Below are positions 26,201 through 33,790 of a stretch of 62,614 bases of DNA, piece by piece (positions within the stretch are counted from its first letter, which is position 1; each line of letters begins with the position of its first letter). Source of the stretch: a virus; IMG/VR virus record IMGVR_UViG_3300009314_000010, positions 1-62,614 of that record, one strand, 5' to 3'. The notes under the pieces were generated by a model. That model searched no databases and was not told the DNA's origin. It worked only from the letters and a program-made list of their open reading frames with translations. A program made the translations under genes and the position numbers.

Positions 26201-29200
26201 TCCGCCCCCTTGCGGTCCCGGTCCCTGGGCTGAAGCTCTTTCGGGAATGCCGGGTTTTCCCTGAGATCGTTGTCGTTGGACGTTACCAGGGAGTCGATCT
26301 CGACGATCGCATAGGTAAATTCGATGGCCCTGTTGTCTGGCAGGTAGGTCGTTCCCTTTTTGCCTTCGGGCTTAATCATCACCCTTTTTATGTCGCCGAG
26401 CAATCTCCCCACCTGGCGCCCAAGGGTTTTGCCCTCCTCGGCAAACGTTATCATCTCCCCTTCAAATTCGGCCTTGCGCTTTTTGGGGAACTGTTTGCGG
26501 AATTCGGCGATCCGCTCTATCCGATCGCGGGCGGCCGCGGCCGGATCATCCGACATCACGGTTTCATATTTTACGCCCGCTTTATCGAGGGCGGTCTTTA
26601 TTTTGCCGATATCGATCCAGGCGAGTTTTTTATCCTTAAAGGCCTTGAGGCCTGTGAGCTCTTCGAATAAAATAATGCGTGTGGTTTCGTCCGAGTAGTG
26701 GATGGCGTTGGGGTGTACCGACGGACGCGCGTTGCGGATCCGGGCCTTTCTGCCGTCTTCGGATATCTCGAAAATGACCTGGAGGGTTTCCCCCTCTCTT
26801 CCCCGTTCGGTGTTCTGGGCGAGGAAACGGATCTCTCGCGGTTTTAAAACCTTCCTTGCAGAGGCAAATCCGACCTGGCTTTTAAGCCACTCGACCGCCT
26901 CGCGCTCGTATTCGACGGGGGCCTTGCCCTCTTTGCTGATCCCGGCCGCCTTGAGAATTGCATCGCGGACCGCGCCGGCACCGGATTTCGATTTCGGAGG
27001 CTTCGTTCCGGTCAGCTCCTCAAGGATATTCTGGCGAAAATCCTTCAAACTCGGACCGGTCGGATGAACCCTCATTTCCGGAGGGAATGAAAGCAGGGTT
27101 TTTATTGTGCGTTGGCTGAGGGGGCCTGGTGCCACCGCCGGTTCTGGCGATTCGGCCGGCGGGGCCGCCGTTTCGGGCGGTGTGCGATCGACTATTCCCT
27201 CGACCGAAAGGTTGTTTTGGCCCATTTCGACGGCATGGCGGTCGTTTTTGGCATCTTCCGCATACATATACCCGGGCAGCTCGATCGTGACCCCGAGGTT
27301 TTCGTCCCAGAGCGTGGCCGTGAAGGTGCCGTCCTTTTCGCGCTCGACGGCGCCGGAGTCCAGGTGAAGGTCCGGATTTTTGTGAAGGATCTTCTTGGTT
27401 TTGGCGTTGCCCTTGACGGTGATCTTCGTATCCCACTTGCCTGGGGGTCCCGGTTTGGAATCCGTTACTTTTGCGGAAAAGATTTTTGGTTTAGGTTTGG
27501 CTTTCTTTTCGAGAAGCCTTTTGGCCGCCTGCGTCGCCTCATTGTCCGGGTGCCCGGCCGCCGTCTTGGCCAGGCGCTCGTCCCTTGTGGGGGGTCTGAT
27601 TTCGCCGCTTTCGACTTTGGCCTTATACTCTTTGCGCAACCGTTCTCTTTTCTCGATCAGCGCATTATCTTTTTTGGCCTGGGCGTCGACGAGCTTTTTC
27701 TTCGCCTTTCCGGTTCCGATATTTTTGTGCAAGGCCGCTTCGCCAATGTCCTGGCGCCCGGCGCCGTGAAGAGCCAAATAGCCCTCTTCGTCGATTACTT
27801 GTACCTCCCCACCGGGTTCTCCGGGTTCTTCGCGTTGTAGATCCTTGCGGCTTTCTTTTTCGCGTTCTTTAGCAACCGCCTTCGGACGTCCTCCGGGACG
27901 CTCTGCTTTTTGTGCATCCGGCGCCACAGGTTGAGTTTTTCCTGGTAAAACCGATCGCGCATCGCTTCGTATTGTGCCGGCATTTTTTTCGGCCTCCTTT
28001 TTGGCCTCTTCGTAGGTGTCGAACTCGCCAAGCAAAACGTCGGGAATGGCGGAGGTTTCGTCGACAATCCCCTCGGTGTAGGCGAGATATTTTCCCTTCT
28101 CTTTCGATATGATCCCAACGCCGTCTTTCCACCAGAAATGGCCCCGCGCGGATTCGTGTTGCCCCGCCCATCCGTCCCTCGGGGAAGGCGCCAAGATATC
28201 GCCCCTCTTATGCAATTCGAGCTCAGCCCTGATCCTTTCATACTCATCTATGGCTTGTTGCTTGATGGGGTCTGAGCCAAGCTCATAATCAAATCCATAA
28301 ATATGCCTGGCCTTCTTCCGGACGCGCTCCTTGAGGTCCTCCGGCCATGCCTTCATGCTGTCCTGGTGTCTGGCCAGAAATACGCCGAACCCATCGGCAA
28401 ACAGCCAGTTGGGGTGCTTCCTTGGCTTTGAGTATCCGGCGAGAGACCGTTTTATTTCGTCGATGGACTCCGGTTCTTCTTTTGCGATCTCATCGGAATA
28501 GGCCTGTATTTTGCGGGTGCCGTCGCCGATCCACTCCTTAAACTCATCCATGGGAAGTTCGGTGATCGCACCGAGGCCCTTCCAGCCTTTTTCATAGTTG
28601 GCGAGATACCCGGCCCGGGCCGCCTCTTCGTTCTTGAACCCGATCAAGGTTTTGTGCTCGTCAAATGTATCGGTTCCCGGGACAACCTGGTCGACGATAA
28701 AGACCTTCTTGCTGCCGACGTGCGGACCGACAAAAACATCGATCTGTTCACCGTCCTTGCCCTCGGTGCGGTTAAAGTAACCGTAATGGTGCTTCATCTT
28801 GACAGACCACTTCTTGCCGCTCTCATCCGTTCCGGAGCGCTCCGCTCCGCGTGGGTTCTCGACGGCAATTTCCAATCCCTGAAATCGAATGTGACCCTTT
28901 TTATAATTGCCGGCTTCTTTTTGGGCCTGGGTCGGTTCGGGGAGATCGTTTTCCGGGGCGGTTGCGGCCTCTGCAGCATCGGCATCGATGGCGGCCCTTG
29001 CCTCCCTGGGGGCGAGCCCTGCCCGGCGCTCCATCTCGGCGTCTTCCTGCTCCCAATCGAGGTTGAGCTCATGTCTTAATTTTTTCCAGTATGCCGCACG
29101 ATCGGGCGAGGGTTCCTTTTTGGCGGGCGCCTTTTTGCCCTCGATCTCCGCTTCGATCGCTTCGACATCCTGTTTCGGAGGTTTGTACGGTGGCGTCAGT

Positions 29201-30972
29201 CCGCCAATGGTCTCCGGAACGGTCCCGGCTTTTATCAAGCCTGCCGGCTCGACCCCATGGGCTCTCGTCGGAAGTGACGCTGGCCCTTTTCGCCGACGCG
29301 CCTCCATGTCTTCAAGCCACTGCTTGATTGGCAGGGGAACGCGCTCGCCAAGCCTTTCGGCCTCGTCGACCTGGATCCGCGCCTGTTCGGCCGTCCTGGT
29401 CTCCCGCGCTCTCTCATCGGGAGTTTGGCGCAAAAGCCCCTTTTGGGACGCCTCTTCGCGCTCCACGGCCAGGGGATCCACTTCGGTCTGATACGTTTTT
29501 GGTCGACCCTCGACGTCCGTGATCGGTAATTCGGCCCGGGGTTCCGGCGTGAGCGCCGCGACGGCATCGGCCGGTTGACCGCCACGAAGCGGTTTGCCGG
29601 CGATATATTCAGGCATAGGCGGTGGTGTAAATCCGAGACGGGCGGTAAAGCCTTCAAGCTCATCCCATTCGACAATCTCCTCCAGGGGCGCCCCGACGCC
29701 TGCGAGGGTGTCGTCCATGTCTTCGTTGAAGTTTTTAATCGCCTCGTCGACACTCGTCGCTCCCATTGGTGTCGTGGTAGGTTTTTTCGGTTTCAGCCTG
29801 TTTAAAAGCCTTGTCGCATCGTCCTTGGCCTTATCCGAAGCGTCGGAGTCCGCAACTTGCTGCAGCGCATCGATGGCGCTTATCTCTCCCCTGTTGGCCC
29901 TGGCGATAATCGGGTTGATGATGGAGGCATCTTCCGCGTTCGGGGGGTTTGCTATGATCTGATAGGACTTCCCCGCCGCCGCGCCGGCGCCGCCCATCAG
30001 GGAGACCAGAATGAAGGTCTGAGGCGCTACCTCTTTAAAGGACTCGTAAAGATCATCAAAAGAGGCAAACGATCGCTTTTGCCCCTTGGACAGGCCCGCC
30101 TCGATCTCGACATTTTCCTGGCCCATCTGCGTGATCGTCTCGGTACCGATCTCGACCCCGTACATGCCGGCGACGGACTGAAACAGTCTCGCGCCGAGCT
30201 TTTTGCCGAGTGCGGCCTTGAAGATGGCGCCGATCCCGGATATTTGGGCCAGGTTGCCGGCCGCCTCGGGGATCGCCTCCCAAAGGGCGTGTTTAGAGCG
30301 CAGGCCCCTGGTCCGCTTCATCAGGGTGTCTATTTCAGCTTGCGTCGCATTCGGGTTGTCCTGGCGGTAGGCATCGATGATCTGTTGCGAGAACATCGCC
30401 TTGTCCATGCGGTAAGCGGCCACGCCTGACGCGGCGAGGGCGCCTGCAGGGGCGGTCCCGGGGGCAGGGACCAGGGTGCCGGCGCCGTAGCCCAGAAGAC
30501 CGGCGCCCATGGCGACACCGGAAAATCCGGAACTCGCGCCCGCCTCTCTGATGTTCCGCCTTTTGATCCAGGGCAAAGCATATTCTTCGCCACCCGGCTC
30601 GGCCATGCGCATCTTGTTGCGCTCTTCCTGGGCTCGCCTTGCGATGTCCTTCCAATCGTATTCGGCTTCCGGGTTGTCGTCCTCGAACAGGGACGCGGCC
30701 GCGCCCATGAAGTTTACGGGAATGTCGTAGAAGAGCTTTCCGACATCTTTTACACCGCCCAAGATGTTGTATTTCTTGGGGACGAACTCTTTTTCAAACT
30801 TCTTCGCATCCTCAAAGTAAATCGACCTGACGGCATCCTGGGTCTCAGCCGGCAAGGAATTCCATTCGGGGTCTGATTCTATTTCATCGGAAAACGATAG
30901 TGCGAGAACCTTATTTTTGGTCTCTTCGTCGAGGTCAACCCATCCCGGATCTCTTATGAATTCAAAAGACAA
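17254..30972 (-). CDS. 4,572-residue polyvalent virion-associated protein
   Basis: One uninterrupted frame from a TTG start (GGAG 7 nt upstream) covers 22% of the window. Visible segments: hydrophobic Gly/Ala helices (about 140-260 and 320-345); an inorganic-pyrophosphatase-like polyvalent domain (about 690-825, VFVGPHVG); a DdrB/ParB-like domain (about 1525-1700, GNGRTIAIRRRY); a Gp88-like cysteine domain (about 2085-2310, C2104, C2110, C2114 and a distal cysteine cluster); a RadC/JAB metal site (HQHPSG at 2577); a zincin (HEVNH at 2891); an ELQSDWHQ domain (about 3275); and a C-terminal hydrophobic region (about 4030-4450). This is the architecture of polyvalent proteins thought to be ejected with DNA to counter host defences. 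It lies with the ejection genes; functions of individual domains are inferred. Confidence 0.85.
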   Translation of the reverse strand: MSFEFIRDPGWVDLDEETKNKVLALSFSDEIESDPEWNSLPAETQDAVRSIYFEDAKKFEKEFVPKKYNILGGVKDVGKLFYDIPVNFMGAAASLFEDDNPEAEYDWKDIARRAQEERNKMRMAEPGGEEYALPWIKRRNIREAGASSGFSGVAMGAGLLGYGAGTLVPAPGTAPAGALAASGVAAYRMDKAMFSQQIIDAYRQDNPNATQAEIDTLMKRTRGLRSKHALWEAIPEAAGNLAQISGIGAIFKAALGKKLGARLFQSVAGMYGVEIGTETITQMGQENVEIEAGLSKGQKRSFASFDDLYESFKEVAPQTFILVSLMGGAGAAAGKSYQIIANPPNAEDASIINPIIARANRGEISAIDALQQVADSDASDKAKDDATRLLNRLKPKKPTTTPMGATSVDEAIKNFNEDMDDTLAGVGAPLEEIVEWDELEGFTARLGFTPPPMPEYIAGKPLRGGQPADAVAALTPEPRAELPITDVEGRPKTYQTEVDPLAVEREEASQKGLLRQTPDERARETRTAEQARIQVDEAERLGERVPLPIKQWLEDMEARRRKGPASLPTRAHGVEPAGLIKAGTVPETIGGLTPPYKPPKQDVEAIEAEIEGKKAPAKKEPSPDRAAYWKKLRHELNLDWEQEDAEMERRAGLAPREARAAIDADAAEAATAPENDLPEPTQAQKEAGNYKKGHIRFQGLEIAVENPRGAERSGTDESGKKWSVKMKHHYGYFNRTEGKDGEQIDVFVGPHVGSKKVFIVDQVVPGTDTFDEHKTLIGFKNEEAARAGYLANYEKGWKGLGAITELPMDEFKEWIGDGTRKIQAYSDEIAKEEPESIDEIKRSLAGYSKPRKHPNWLFADGFGVFLARHQDSMKAWPEDLKERVRKKARHIYGFDYELGSDPIKQQAIDEYERIRAELELHKRGDILAPSPRDGWAGQHESARGHFWWKDGVGIISKEKGKYLAYTEGIVDETSAIPDVLLGEFDTYEEAKKEAEKNAGTIRSDARSVLPGKTQPVAPDAQKAERPGGRPKAVAKEREKESRKDLQREEPGEPGGEVQVIDEEGYLALHGAGRQDIGEAALHKNIGTGKAKKKLVDAQAKKDNALIEKRERLRKEYKAKVESGEIRPPTRDERLAKTAAGHPDNEATQAAKRLLEKKAKPKPKIFSAKVTDSKPGPPGKWDTKITVKGNAKTKKILHKNPDLHLDSGAVEREKDGTFTATLWDENLGVTIELPGYMYAEDAKNDRHAVEMGQNNLSVEGIVDRTPPETAAPPAESPEPAVAPGPLSQRTIKTLLSFPPEMRVHPTGPSLKDFRQNILEELTGTKPPKSKSGAGAVRDAILKAAGISKEGKAPVEYEREAVEWLKSQVGFASARKVLKPREIRFLAQNTERGREGETLQVIFEISEDGRKARIRNARPSVHPNAIHYSDETTRIILFEELTGLKAFKDKKLAWIDIGKIKTALDKAGVKYETVMSDDPAAAARDRIERIAEFRKQFPKKRKAEFEGEMITFAEEGKTLGRQVGRLLGDIKRVMIKPEGKKGTTYLPDNRAIEFTYAIVEIDSLVTSNDNDLRENPAFPKELQPRDRDRKGAELQVVTIDKTLNPERMGESKTTSHGAPIVGNDSLVESGNGRTIAIRRRYDRGENDAYRDWVVENAEEFGLNQDAVSAMEKPILVRVRTTEVDRPKFVEDANRSEVARMSPTEQARADARNIDDADLATFRPSEEGNIAAASNRGFITRFVDKMGPAEAAGYLTEDGRHTKQLIDRVQAALFYKAYEDDSLISLMAEEADTEIKNILNALTVAAPKFVQARGAREDLGGYPVIENIAAAVKIVRKTRVLKTSVPNFFQQQGLFEQVPEEIKNLALVIYQYRRSAKRQGVFFKEIARGLVNYFKETSSLTLPGMEHSDIDIPSLIEKAFAKAEDLYGTEETSQRQIFDKQARYESYAEGQRARRGRTESEVAEETGAPPGYTLEDSEDSYDEIKEATAPYGGWISALDKPQRNALNRSIRGREDPAGIRKWLKKMAGSPWEREAIRSLLASQAIKELIAGKEPKFDSPMDAPSMNVLRESLLRNGEKAVWQRLYTHGALGHPSKPLNPINGSFVDCRPSPFCAGDCYATRGRSYPANYAKPELINIALSIDPAKTAEIIAGEYKATLEYHLEKALRMFDTGDGSSLWIPFVNRLNSLGVRVQMFSKKPELLRQISDTNLRLLSIDKSNLEVAEENLDLPIAFLYSGSEDLAFLETQKDRYKSLGGVILPLKIGKRLLKKKELAALPDWALKHSCPIDTGAKRVGDWNCTRCDENGGLGCFHKSVSAKVLAQLGDDPLTESGIAGQVDELKEIAEGLDDEARQDLFEELAVLLSAIRKGSDPGAESTSSKRAEEDLKEAERSTYRRGGLAKIDTWLNVEESLDLFGQPGPGQKELFDVPKGPQSKKLPQKKKVKAEPTQAQINLFTGEQDNQIQKGLFSPFPKGKKPVFKPVPISSRIQGATRRTRMGTTGHIGGSGLVAKTPDEVASLLSHIRKHAQEYAYTVTTDENGTILEIHKYSKGQKGLAKINAIEMAGHALNTEGASKVWFVHQHPSGVPEASDDDYDITRVASDILSLRGIDFSAIIIGGTKWSGVPPYEFDVDVPIEPIVRKQKLAVKERLFTAGKPGPVINNSGLANALIREKYGGQEGFIFLDSKLHELGFLPWPKGEKIKEAAAQVVAAAEHLNATVYVPSLNRPLAYKNRAEFIDGLIQNLQLRGLQIMDLLEQGMSHADAGSLRRIIGQDILEGKQPPKEAFEPLKSNDPLYATKRTVAAAGLTLQDIQKAFSKARNVNVGLSNDGSVWVRIRGGEGFQIGFVDRINFDEVAFETRYGRVLEDGEFAAGKYHDGVIVLQKDFADIQTLWHEVNHFVTDKYLNKTDNGVLKASYRRLYGKDRGYDPSQEDIAEFVGSALAERAKHRGTTLGRVIQKIADFLDGLLNVLKPTARSVLRSYETGKVFERTATPGAAMGSAFQKTAQRWYSQMEGFLSSKLPNKGTGKGYANTIQAWAKKGLIKPEELEWSGLIEWLQTTDFQKIHDQQATAESIRSQKEFDPLGIIKGEYDVKSPRGGQVAKKDVLDFLRENNVRIEEVEKGGRRPPDKSSFQMVEEGLPGYELRENAPGDYSVYNAEGEETTHRYEDPFEAATEAFENVGESIADPETGTKFSQHTLPGGENYRELLLTLPEREVKKPNPNLLKVYGPDSPVTKFEQPYTSAHWEEPNVLAHVRFNERTDAEGRKVLFIEELQSDWHQEGRKKGYKKGKHKFAGLTDEQNQRLDELWARFESGAVTPEERVEYNNLVDLRTRPDDEAAQMDRVPDAPFKKTWPLLAIKRMVRYAAENGFDAIGWTPGEVQAERYDLSKHVDSIVVEPRTDNEVAFSAIKDGKIVIPEGGNILRVKRDKLSDYIGKEASEKALGHIDRTGAKTVLKGLDLKVGGEGMKGFYDKILPSAVNKFFNKKAWGKAKVGETKIPDMSMEDPRYPWGDKEKQIYSEVAGKEVWTLPITPEMRHKAMYEGMPQFETKKLSQHNLPIPFTKETAERAAQILKKKVERQGNIGGLKVSVADEAAALAKPGEPAAAHDKRVRGAHNLERDSLSVLEAINAVFSREGLTHKGKQDLSYFGDLITSIPSFFKDKIHAVRSMFNATQERQDDYHENVFHLENHDDRNVGTAFAALRKSGRSAFKEVQDYLIERDRNNLGYRVKENTEIEKFEVYGPDQKMVDFFNTETEAVEKALQFEAEDLRKSGYDPGQVDAIMAFRMSTNKGFDLLFEAMKRLLEAAPETQIPIVKDGKPAHVNLREAMAIMGDMRGFYFPRIRRRGKIVLTATKKGEDSILETFNLESAMKVARAKYRKQGYKVTTSKSKQLGEDVFELSGELIKTQQLVNAALDRVGAAVSAAGKEDIESIIKSTEDIFATALAEQIANVIRERGSRVHMTRRAAEYYKGFEEDPQIAIGKYIQSLAGGHAKRRMIIKMLRAFTGTETTWKDFKEENPDAEYEDYRAHVKEMMIDQREQPNAFKWGKAYIAETTRNREFADEVVGTVKGLAVAKYLAFRVFSAPLVNLTALATSVPASMKGVGIPLRKTPALLTSAINKYRKYKFGGKVSAGDRWVFDTIKGKGWDHPQFNSESLSVLRSRLGRGWDKALEVGMFTFSESERLNRVATIAATYQGLRDLKANKGKSRGELIEMAKQASDDSHGIYNKGNHPYLALGANPAAQIVRMFYVFRTFSHTYLMNMKKLGFEQKDYAALSYLLASPAILAGGGATVLAPIISAILKGVGVDEPEEGAYKKIGQSFGPGAERLARFGLAGAAGFSIKGSLSIGIGDLPTTPKDILGAPGSVISDIFLRGIPSVARGDVSKGFEKILPTGFGNTLRAHRERTAGLTTRTNAPVFFGPKPVKLTIPETFYRALSLNPARIATIQEVRWNETKLRRTYAERRSDIYNRIRKHIVSGGSAEGYAEILADIYEYNERAIQKEQTPITRKTIKASLRRAFRPSKRERRRKTGLQARIENLRKVAGRLRAQGETPSRMKRIRQIESKIAGLIEQT

Positions 30973-30987
30973 TGGAGTTCTCCGCGT

Positions 30988-32121
30988 TTAATGTTCGAGT
31001 CTGAATCTTCCGCCTGTTCTCCTTGGCGGACCCTCGTTGAAAATGGCCGGTGTCCTCCTGCGCTTCTTTTTTCTAATAGCAGCGCGTGGCTTTTCTTCTG
31101 AGGAAAGGACCGCGGCCCCTGGGTAGTGCGTTGCGGGCTCGGTTTCTGTCGCAATCACCCCCTTTTTGACTGGCTTTTCGGTGGGCGCTGCCGCCGCCGA
31201 TGATGTTCCACCAGGCAACCGCTTCAAAATTCCTTTTAGGACGGTTCCGCCCTCGTCATTTCCGCCCGGCGCGGCCGACTCCGCACCGGAAATGTTATAA
31301 CCAGACAGATGTTCGGCCAATTTAACGGCCGTTTCTTCCATTTCCGGAGTGACATTTCCGTATTCACCAGACAACGCCTCCAGGGTTTCAGCATAGACCT
31401 TAAAGTAGAATTTTTGTTTGAAAAAATCAGGCTTTGTCTTCGCCTCAAGGGCCTTTTTAAAGATCGCCTCTCCTTCTTTATAACCGTAAAGGTCCTGATA
31501 GAATTCAAGGTTTTTTTGCATATCTGTTTTGCCCGTTTCGGCCTGGTGGAATATATTATCGGCAACCGCTATCTTTTCCGCGAGCTGCTGCTTAAACCTC
31601 TCTTTTTGCTCGGCCGTGCGTCTCTTGTACTTCTTTTCCTCTTCGGCCACACGCCGCTCGTATTCAGTCTGGCTTTCATTCTTTCTGCGCTGGTAGACCT
31701 TTTCTTCGGCCTTAACGCGCTGTTTGTGTTCCCATTTCTCTTTGATCCATCGGCGCTTCCAGGCGATCTCTTCGGCGTCCAATTTTTCTTTCAATGCGAT
31801 TTTGCGGTCGATCCTCTGGTTTTTAAGGAGGATGTCGTTATCTTCCAATCTCCACCGACGCTCTTTTTCGCCCAATTTTTCCCGGCGCCCAAACTCATCA
31901 TCGGCCCGCTTTCGCGCAAGTTTGTCCTCTGTTTTAAGTTCGTCCATGGCGTATCCGTGCCTACGCTTATCGGCCTTCTGGCCGTACTGGTCGTTGAGTC
32001 TCGCAAGGTTTTCGTCTCTGAGCTTTATGGCGTTCGCCCTCATCTGTTCACGCGCAACCTTACCCAAGGCCCTGGATCCGCCGGCGACGCCGCCCGCTAA
32101 AACTCGTAATAAGCCTGACAT
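30988..32121 (-). CDS. Coiled-coil internal virion (ejection) protein
   Basis: 377 residues from the ATG at 32121, just after the upstream stop and with an AGAGGGGG site. A glycine-rich start (LLRVLAGGVAGGSRALGKV) leads into about 150 residues of very highly charged Lys/Arg/Glu helix (for example KRRWIKEKWEHKQRVKAEEK), then a mixed domain and a basic tail (IRKKKRRRTP). Long charged helices and position beside the giant protein fit a DNA-ejection or inner-core protein. No enzymatic motif. Confidence 0.6.
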   Translation of the reverse strand: MSGLLRVLAGGVAGGSRALGKVAREQMRANAIKLRDENLARLNDQYGQKADKRRHGYAMDELKTEDKLARKRADDEFGRREKLGEKERRWRLEDNDILLKNQRIDRKIALKEKLDAEEIAWKRRWIKEKWEHKQRVKAEEKVYQRRKNESQTEYERRVAEEEKKYKRRTAEQKERFKQQLAEKIAVADNIFHQAETGKTDMQKNLEFYQDLYGYKEGEAIFKKALEAKTKPDFFKQKFYFKVYAETLEALSGEYGNVTPEMEETAVKLAEHLSGYNISGAESAAPGGNDEGGTVLKGILKRLPGGTSSAAAAPTEKPVKKGVIATETEPATHYPGAAVLSSEEKPRAAIRKKKRRRTPAIFNEGPPRRTGGRFRLEH

Positions 32122-32122
32122 T

Positions 32123-32662
32123 TTAAACCCCCTCTGTGTTTTCAGCCCCGATCTTTCCAACGTCCTGCGAGAGCTTTTGCCCTTCGGGCGACTGTGCCGC
32201 GCCCTCCCCCATAGCCACAAGCTGGTCTTTGGAGAGCTTTCCAGCCTCAACGGCGCCGTCAAGATATCTGCTGACGGCCAAAGAAAACGCCTGGCCTCGC
32301 TCGTCGTCGGTGAGTTTTTCCATGCCCGCCATTTCGGCCATGTTGATTATCTCACCCATAAGCTGGTTTGAGCCCGCGACAAGAACATCCTGGGACAATT
32401 GAATTCCCTTTTTCACCGCGCTGTCTTCCAGGCGGTTTACGACATCGAGTGTGGCTTCTGCGATTTCCGCTATGGGGTCGTCGGCATTAACGATCTTTTG
32501 TATAATCCCGTCAGAGGCCTTCTGGTTGTGGACAATCCGCATCCCGTTGGCCATGAAGATATCAATCTGCTCCTGGGTTTCAGGATCTAAGGATTTGTTC
32601 GATCGCACATCGCTGTTTTTGGTGTTGGGATCCGCTTTCTGGTTTAACAAACCTTTTTTCAT
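32123..32662 (-). CDS. Helical internal virion protein
   Basis: 179 residues, almost all alpha-helical, acidic. Segments such as LDPETQEQIDIFMANGMRIV and SPEGQKLSQDVGKI look like a conserved phage internal or neck protein family, but I cannot name it. Its start overlaps the upstream gene (ATGA at 32659-32662). It belongs to the ejection-protein block between the tail appendage cassette and the giant protein. Confidence 0.6.
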   Translation of the reverse strand: MKKGLLNQKADPNTKNSDVRSNKSLDPETQEQIDIFMANGMRIVHNQKASDGIIQKIVNADDPIAEIAEATLDVVNRLEDSAVKKGIQLSQDVLVAGSNQLMGEIINMAEMAGMEKLTDDERGQAFSLAVSRYLDGAVEAGKLSKDQLVAMGEGAAQSPEGQKLSQDVGKIGAENTEGV

Positions 32663-33336
32663 GCTGTAACCCCCGTCTTTAAAAGTCCTCCTGTCAAAGG
32701 CCTGCTGTATTTTTTCAGACCCGCTTTCCAGCGTTCGGGCATTCTGATTTTGATATTTTCAAATTGCGTTGTTAGCAGCTCACCCGGCATGTTTTCGGCA
32801 ACCCTTCTGCGGTCGGCGTCTTCTTTGGCCCTGACAGCATTCTCAGCATCCTCCGACGCCATATAACCCTCTGCCAGGCCCCCCAGGGTACCCGCGATTA
32901 TCTGGGTCGTCCCGGGATCCAAGCCCTTTTTGGCGGGAGTTGCGGCCGTTACCGCCCCCGGTGACGATGGCGAGGTCGAGGATAACAGTCCGACCGCGCT
33001 ATCCCCCGCAGAGGGAGCAGTCGTCGTTGCCATGGCGGGCACATCCGTAGAAACGGCCCCGGCTGCAAAATCTATCCCTCGGGCTGCAAGAATGCTTTCG
33101 CCCGTTGCCGAGGTCAGGGCTATTTCCGCGCCGGTGAAAAGGCCGGCACTGACACCACCGATAATAGCGCCCTTTAGTGCGCCTTCGCCTATATCTTCGT
33201 CTTTGATAGCCGCTGTGGCTGCCCCGACCGCTGCACCGATAACGATTCCCTGTACCACCGATCCGCCGACGGCCGCCGCGGTCGCTCCCCATCCGGCCGA
33301 TACTAAATATGCTGATACTGGCGCTGCTACTGCCAT
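32659..33336 (-). CDS. Glycine-zipper internal virion protein, likely membrane-inserting
   Basis: 225 residues. The first 75 form Gly/Ala hydrophobic helices (VVQGIVIGAAVGAATAAI and ALKGAIIGGVSAGLFTG), a glycine-zipper pattern that can insert into membranes. The middle is low-complexity Ala/Ser/Thr/Pro and the C-terminus is helical and basic. In podoviruses such proteins are ejected to build the DNA channel. Start and stop overlap neighbours on both sides, so expression is coupled. Confidence 0.6.
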   Translation of the reverse strand: MAVAAPVSAYLVSAGWGATAAAVGGSVVQGIVIGAAVGAATAAIKDEDIGEGALKGAIIGGVSAGLFTGAEIALTSATGESILAARGIDFAAGAVSTDVPAMATTTAPSAGDSAVGLLSSTSPSSPGAVTAATPAKKGLDPGTTQIIAGTLGGLAEGYMASEDAENAVRAKEDADRRRVAENMPGELLTTQFENIKIRMPERWKAGLKKYSRPLTGGLLKTGVTA

Positions 33337-33785
33337 GATCGATCTCCTTTATAAAAATCCGATTTGGTTAATCCAAAAAGGATTTGATTGTGGAGTTCCC
33401 AATTCTTTAAAAACGATTTTTTAGCATGCCCCTCGACCTTAAACCCGCTGGCCTTGCATAATCGAATAGCCAAAAGGTTAAAAACCGGGACCATGGCCAA
33501 AACCTTCATATAACCGGTGTTTCTAAAGCCCCAATCAAGAGCCTCTTTTGCAAAATCTTTCGTCCTGCCCCACAAGTTCGGAAGAGCGGCGATATGCACC
33601 ATGCAACACACACCGTTGACATGATCGACTCTGACAACGCCGGATTCCTCATCGTCTATGATATAAAACGCATCCGGATCCGGAACGGCCGGATCGGGTG
33701 ACGTGTCGTCGGTCGCCATGCCAAAAACCTTTGGATGGTTTAGTATTTTAGCCACTGCGGCCATATCGTGTGTTCGGTCGACCAT
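33327..33785 (-). CDS. GNAT-like acetyltransferase/internal virion protein
   Basis: 152 residues. The C-terminal half reads like a GNAT fold: KDFAKEALDWGFRNTGYMKV followed by VPVFNLLAIRLCKASGFKVEG, matching the motif A/B helix and the N-x-x-A-x-x-x-x-x-x-x-GF element. The classic R/Q-x-x-G-x-G/A acetyl-CoA loop is not evident, so catalysis is uncertain. GNAT-related proteins occur among podovirus internal virion proteins (T7 gp13-like family). Its position next to ejection proteins fits a virion role. Confidence 0.6.
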   Translation of the reverse strand: MVDRTHDMAAVAKILNHPKVFGMATDDTSPDPAVPDPDAFYIIDDEESGVVRVDHVNGVCCMVHIAALPNLWGRTKDFAKEALDWGFRNTGYMKVLAMVPVFNLLAIRLCKASGFKVEGHAKKSFLKNWELHNQILFGLTKSDFYKGDRSWQ

Positions 33786-33790
33786 CGTCG

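Noticed and set aside
25369-26670. 433-codon plus-strand frame opposite the giant gene
   Set aside because: It lies antisense to a clearly coding frame with recognised domains; its protein is rich in Cys, Gly, Arg and Phe typical of antisense translation and lacks a ribosome site.
17254-30972. N4-type virion RNA polymerase in the giant protein
   Set aside because: The size and position are suggestive, but I found no T7-like polymerase motifs; other domains are visible instead.
31309-32100. 263-codon plus-strand frame with Leu/Phe-rich hydrophobic sequence
   Set aside because: Antisense to the Lys/Glu/Arg-rich coiled-coil virion protein, whose codons read as Phe/Leu on the opposite strand.
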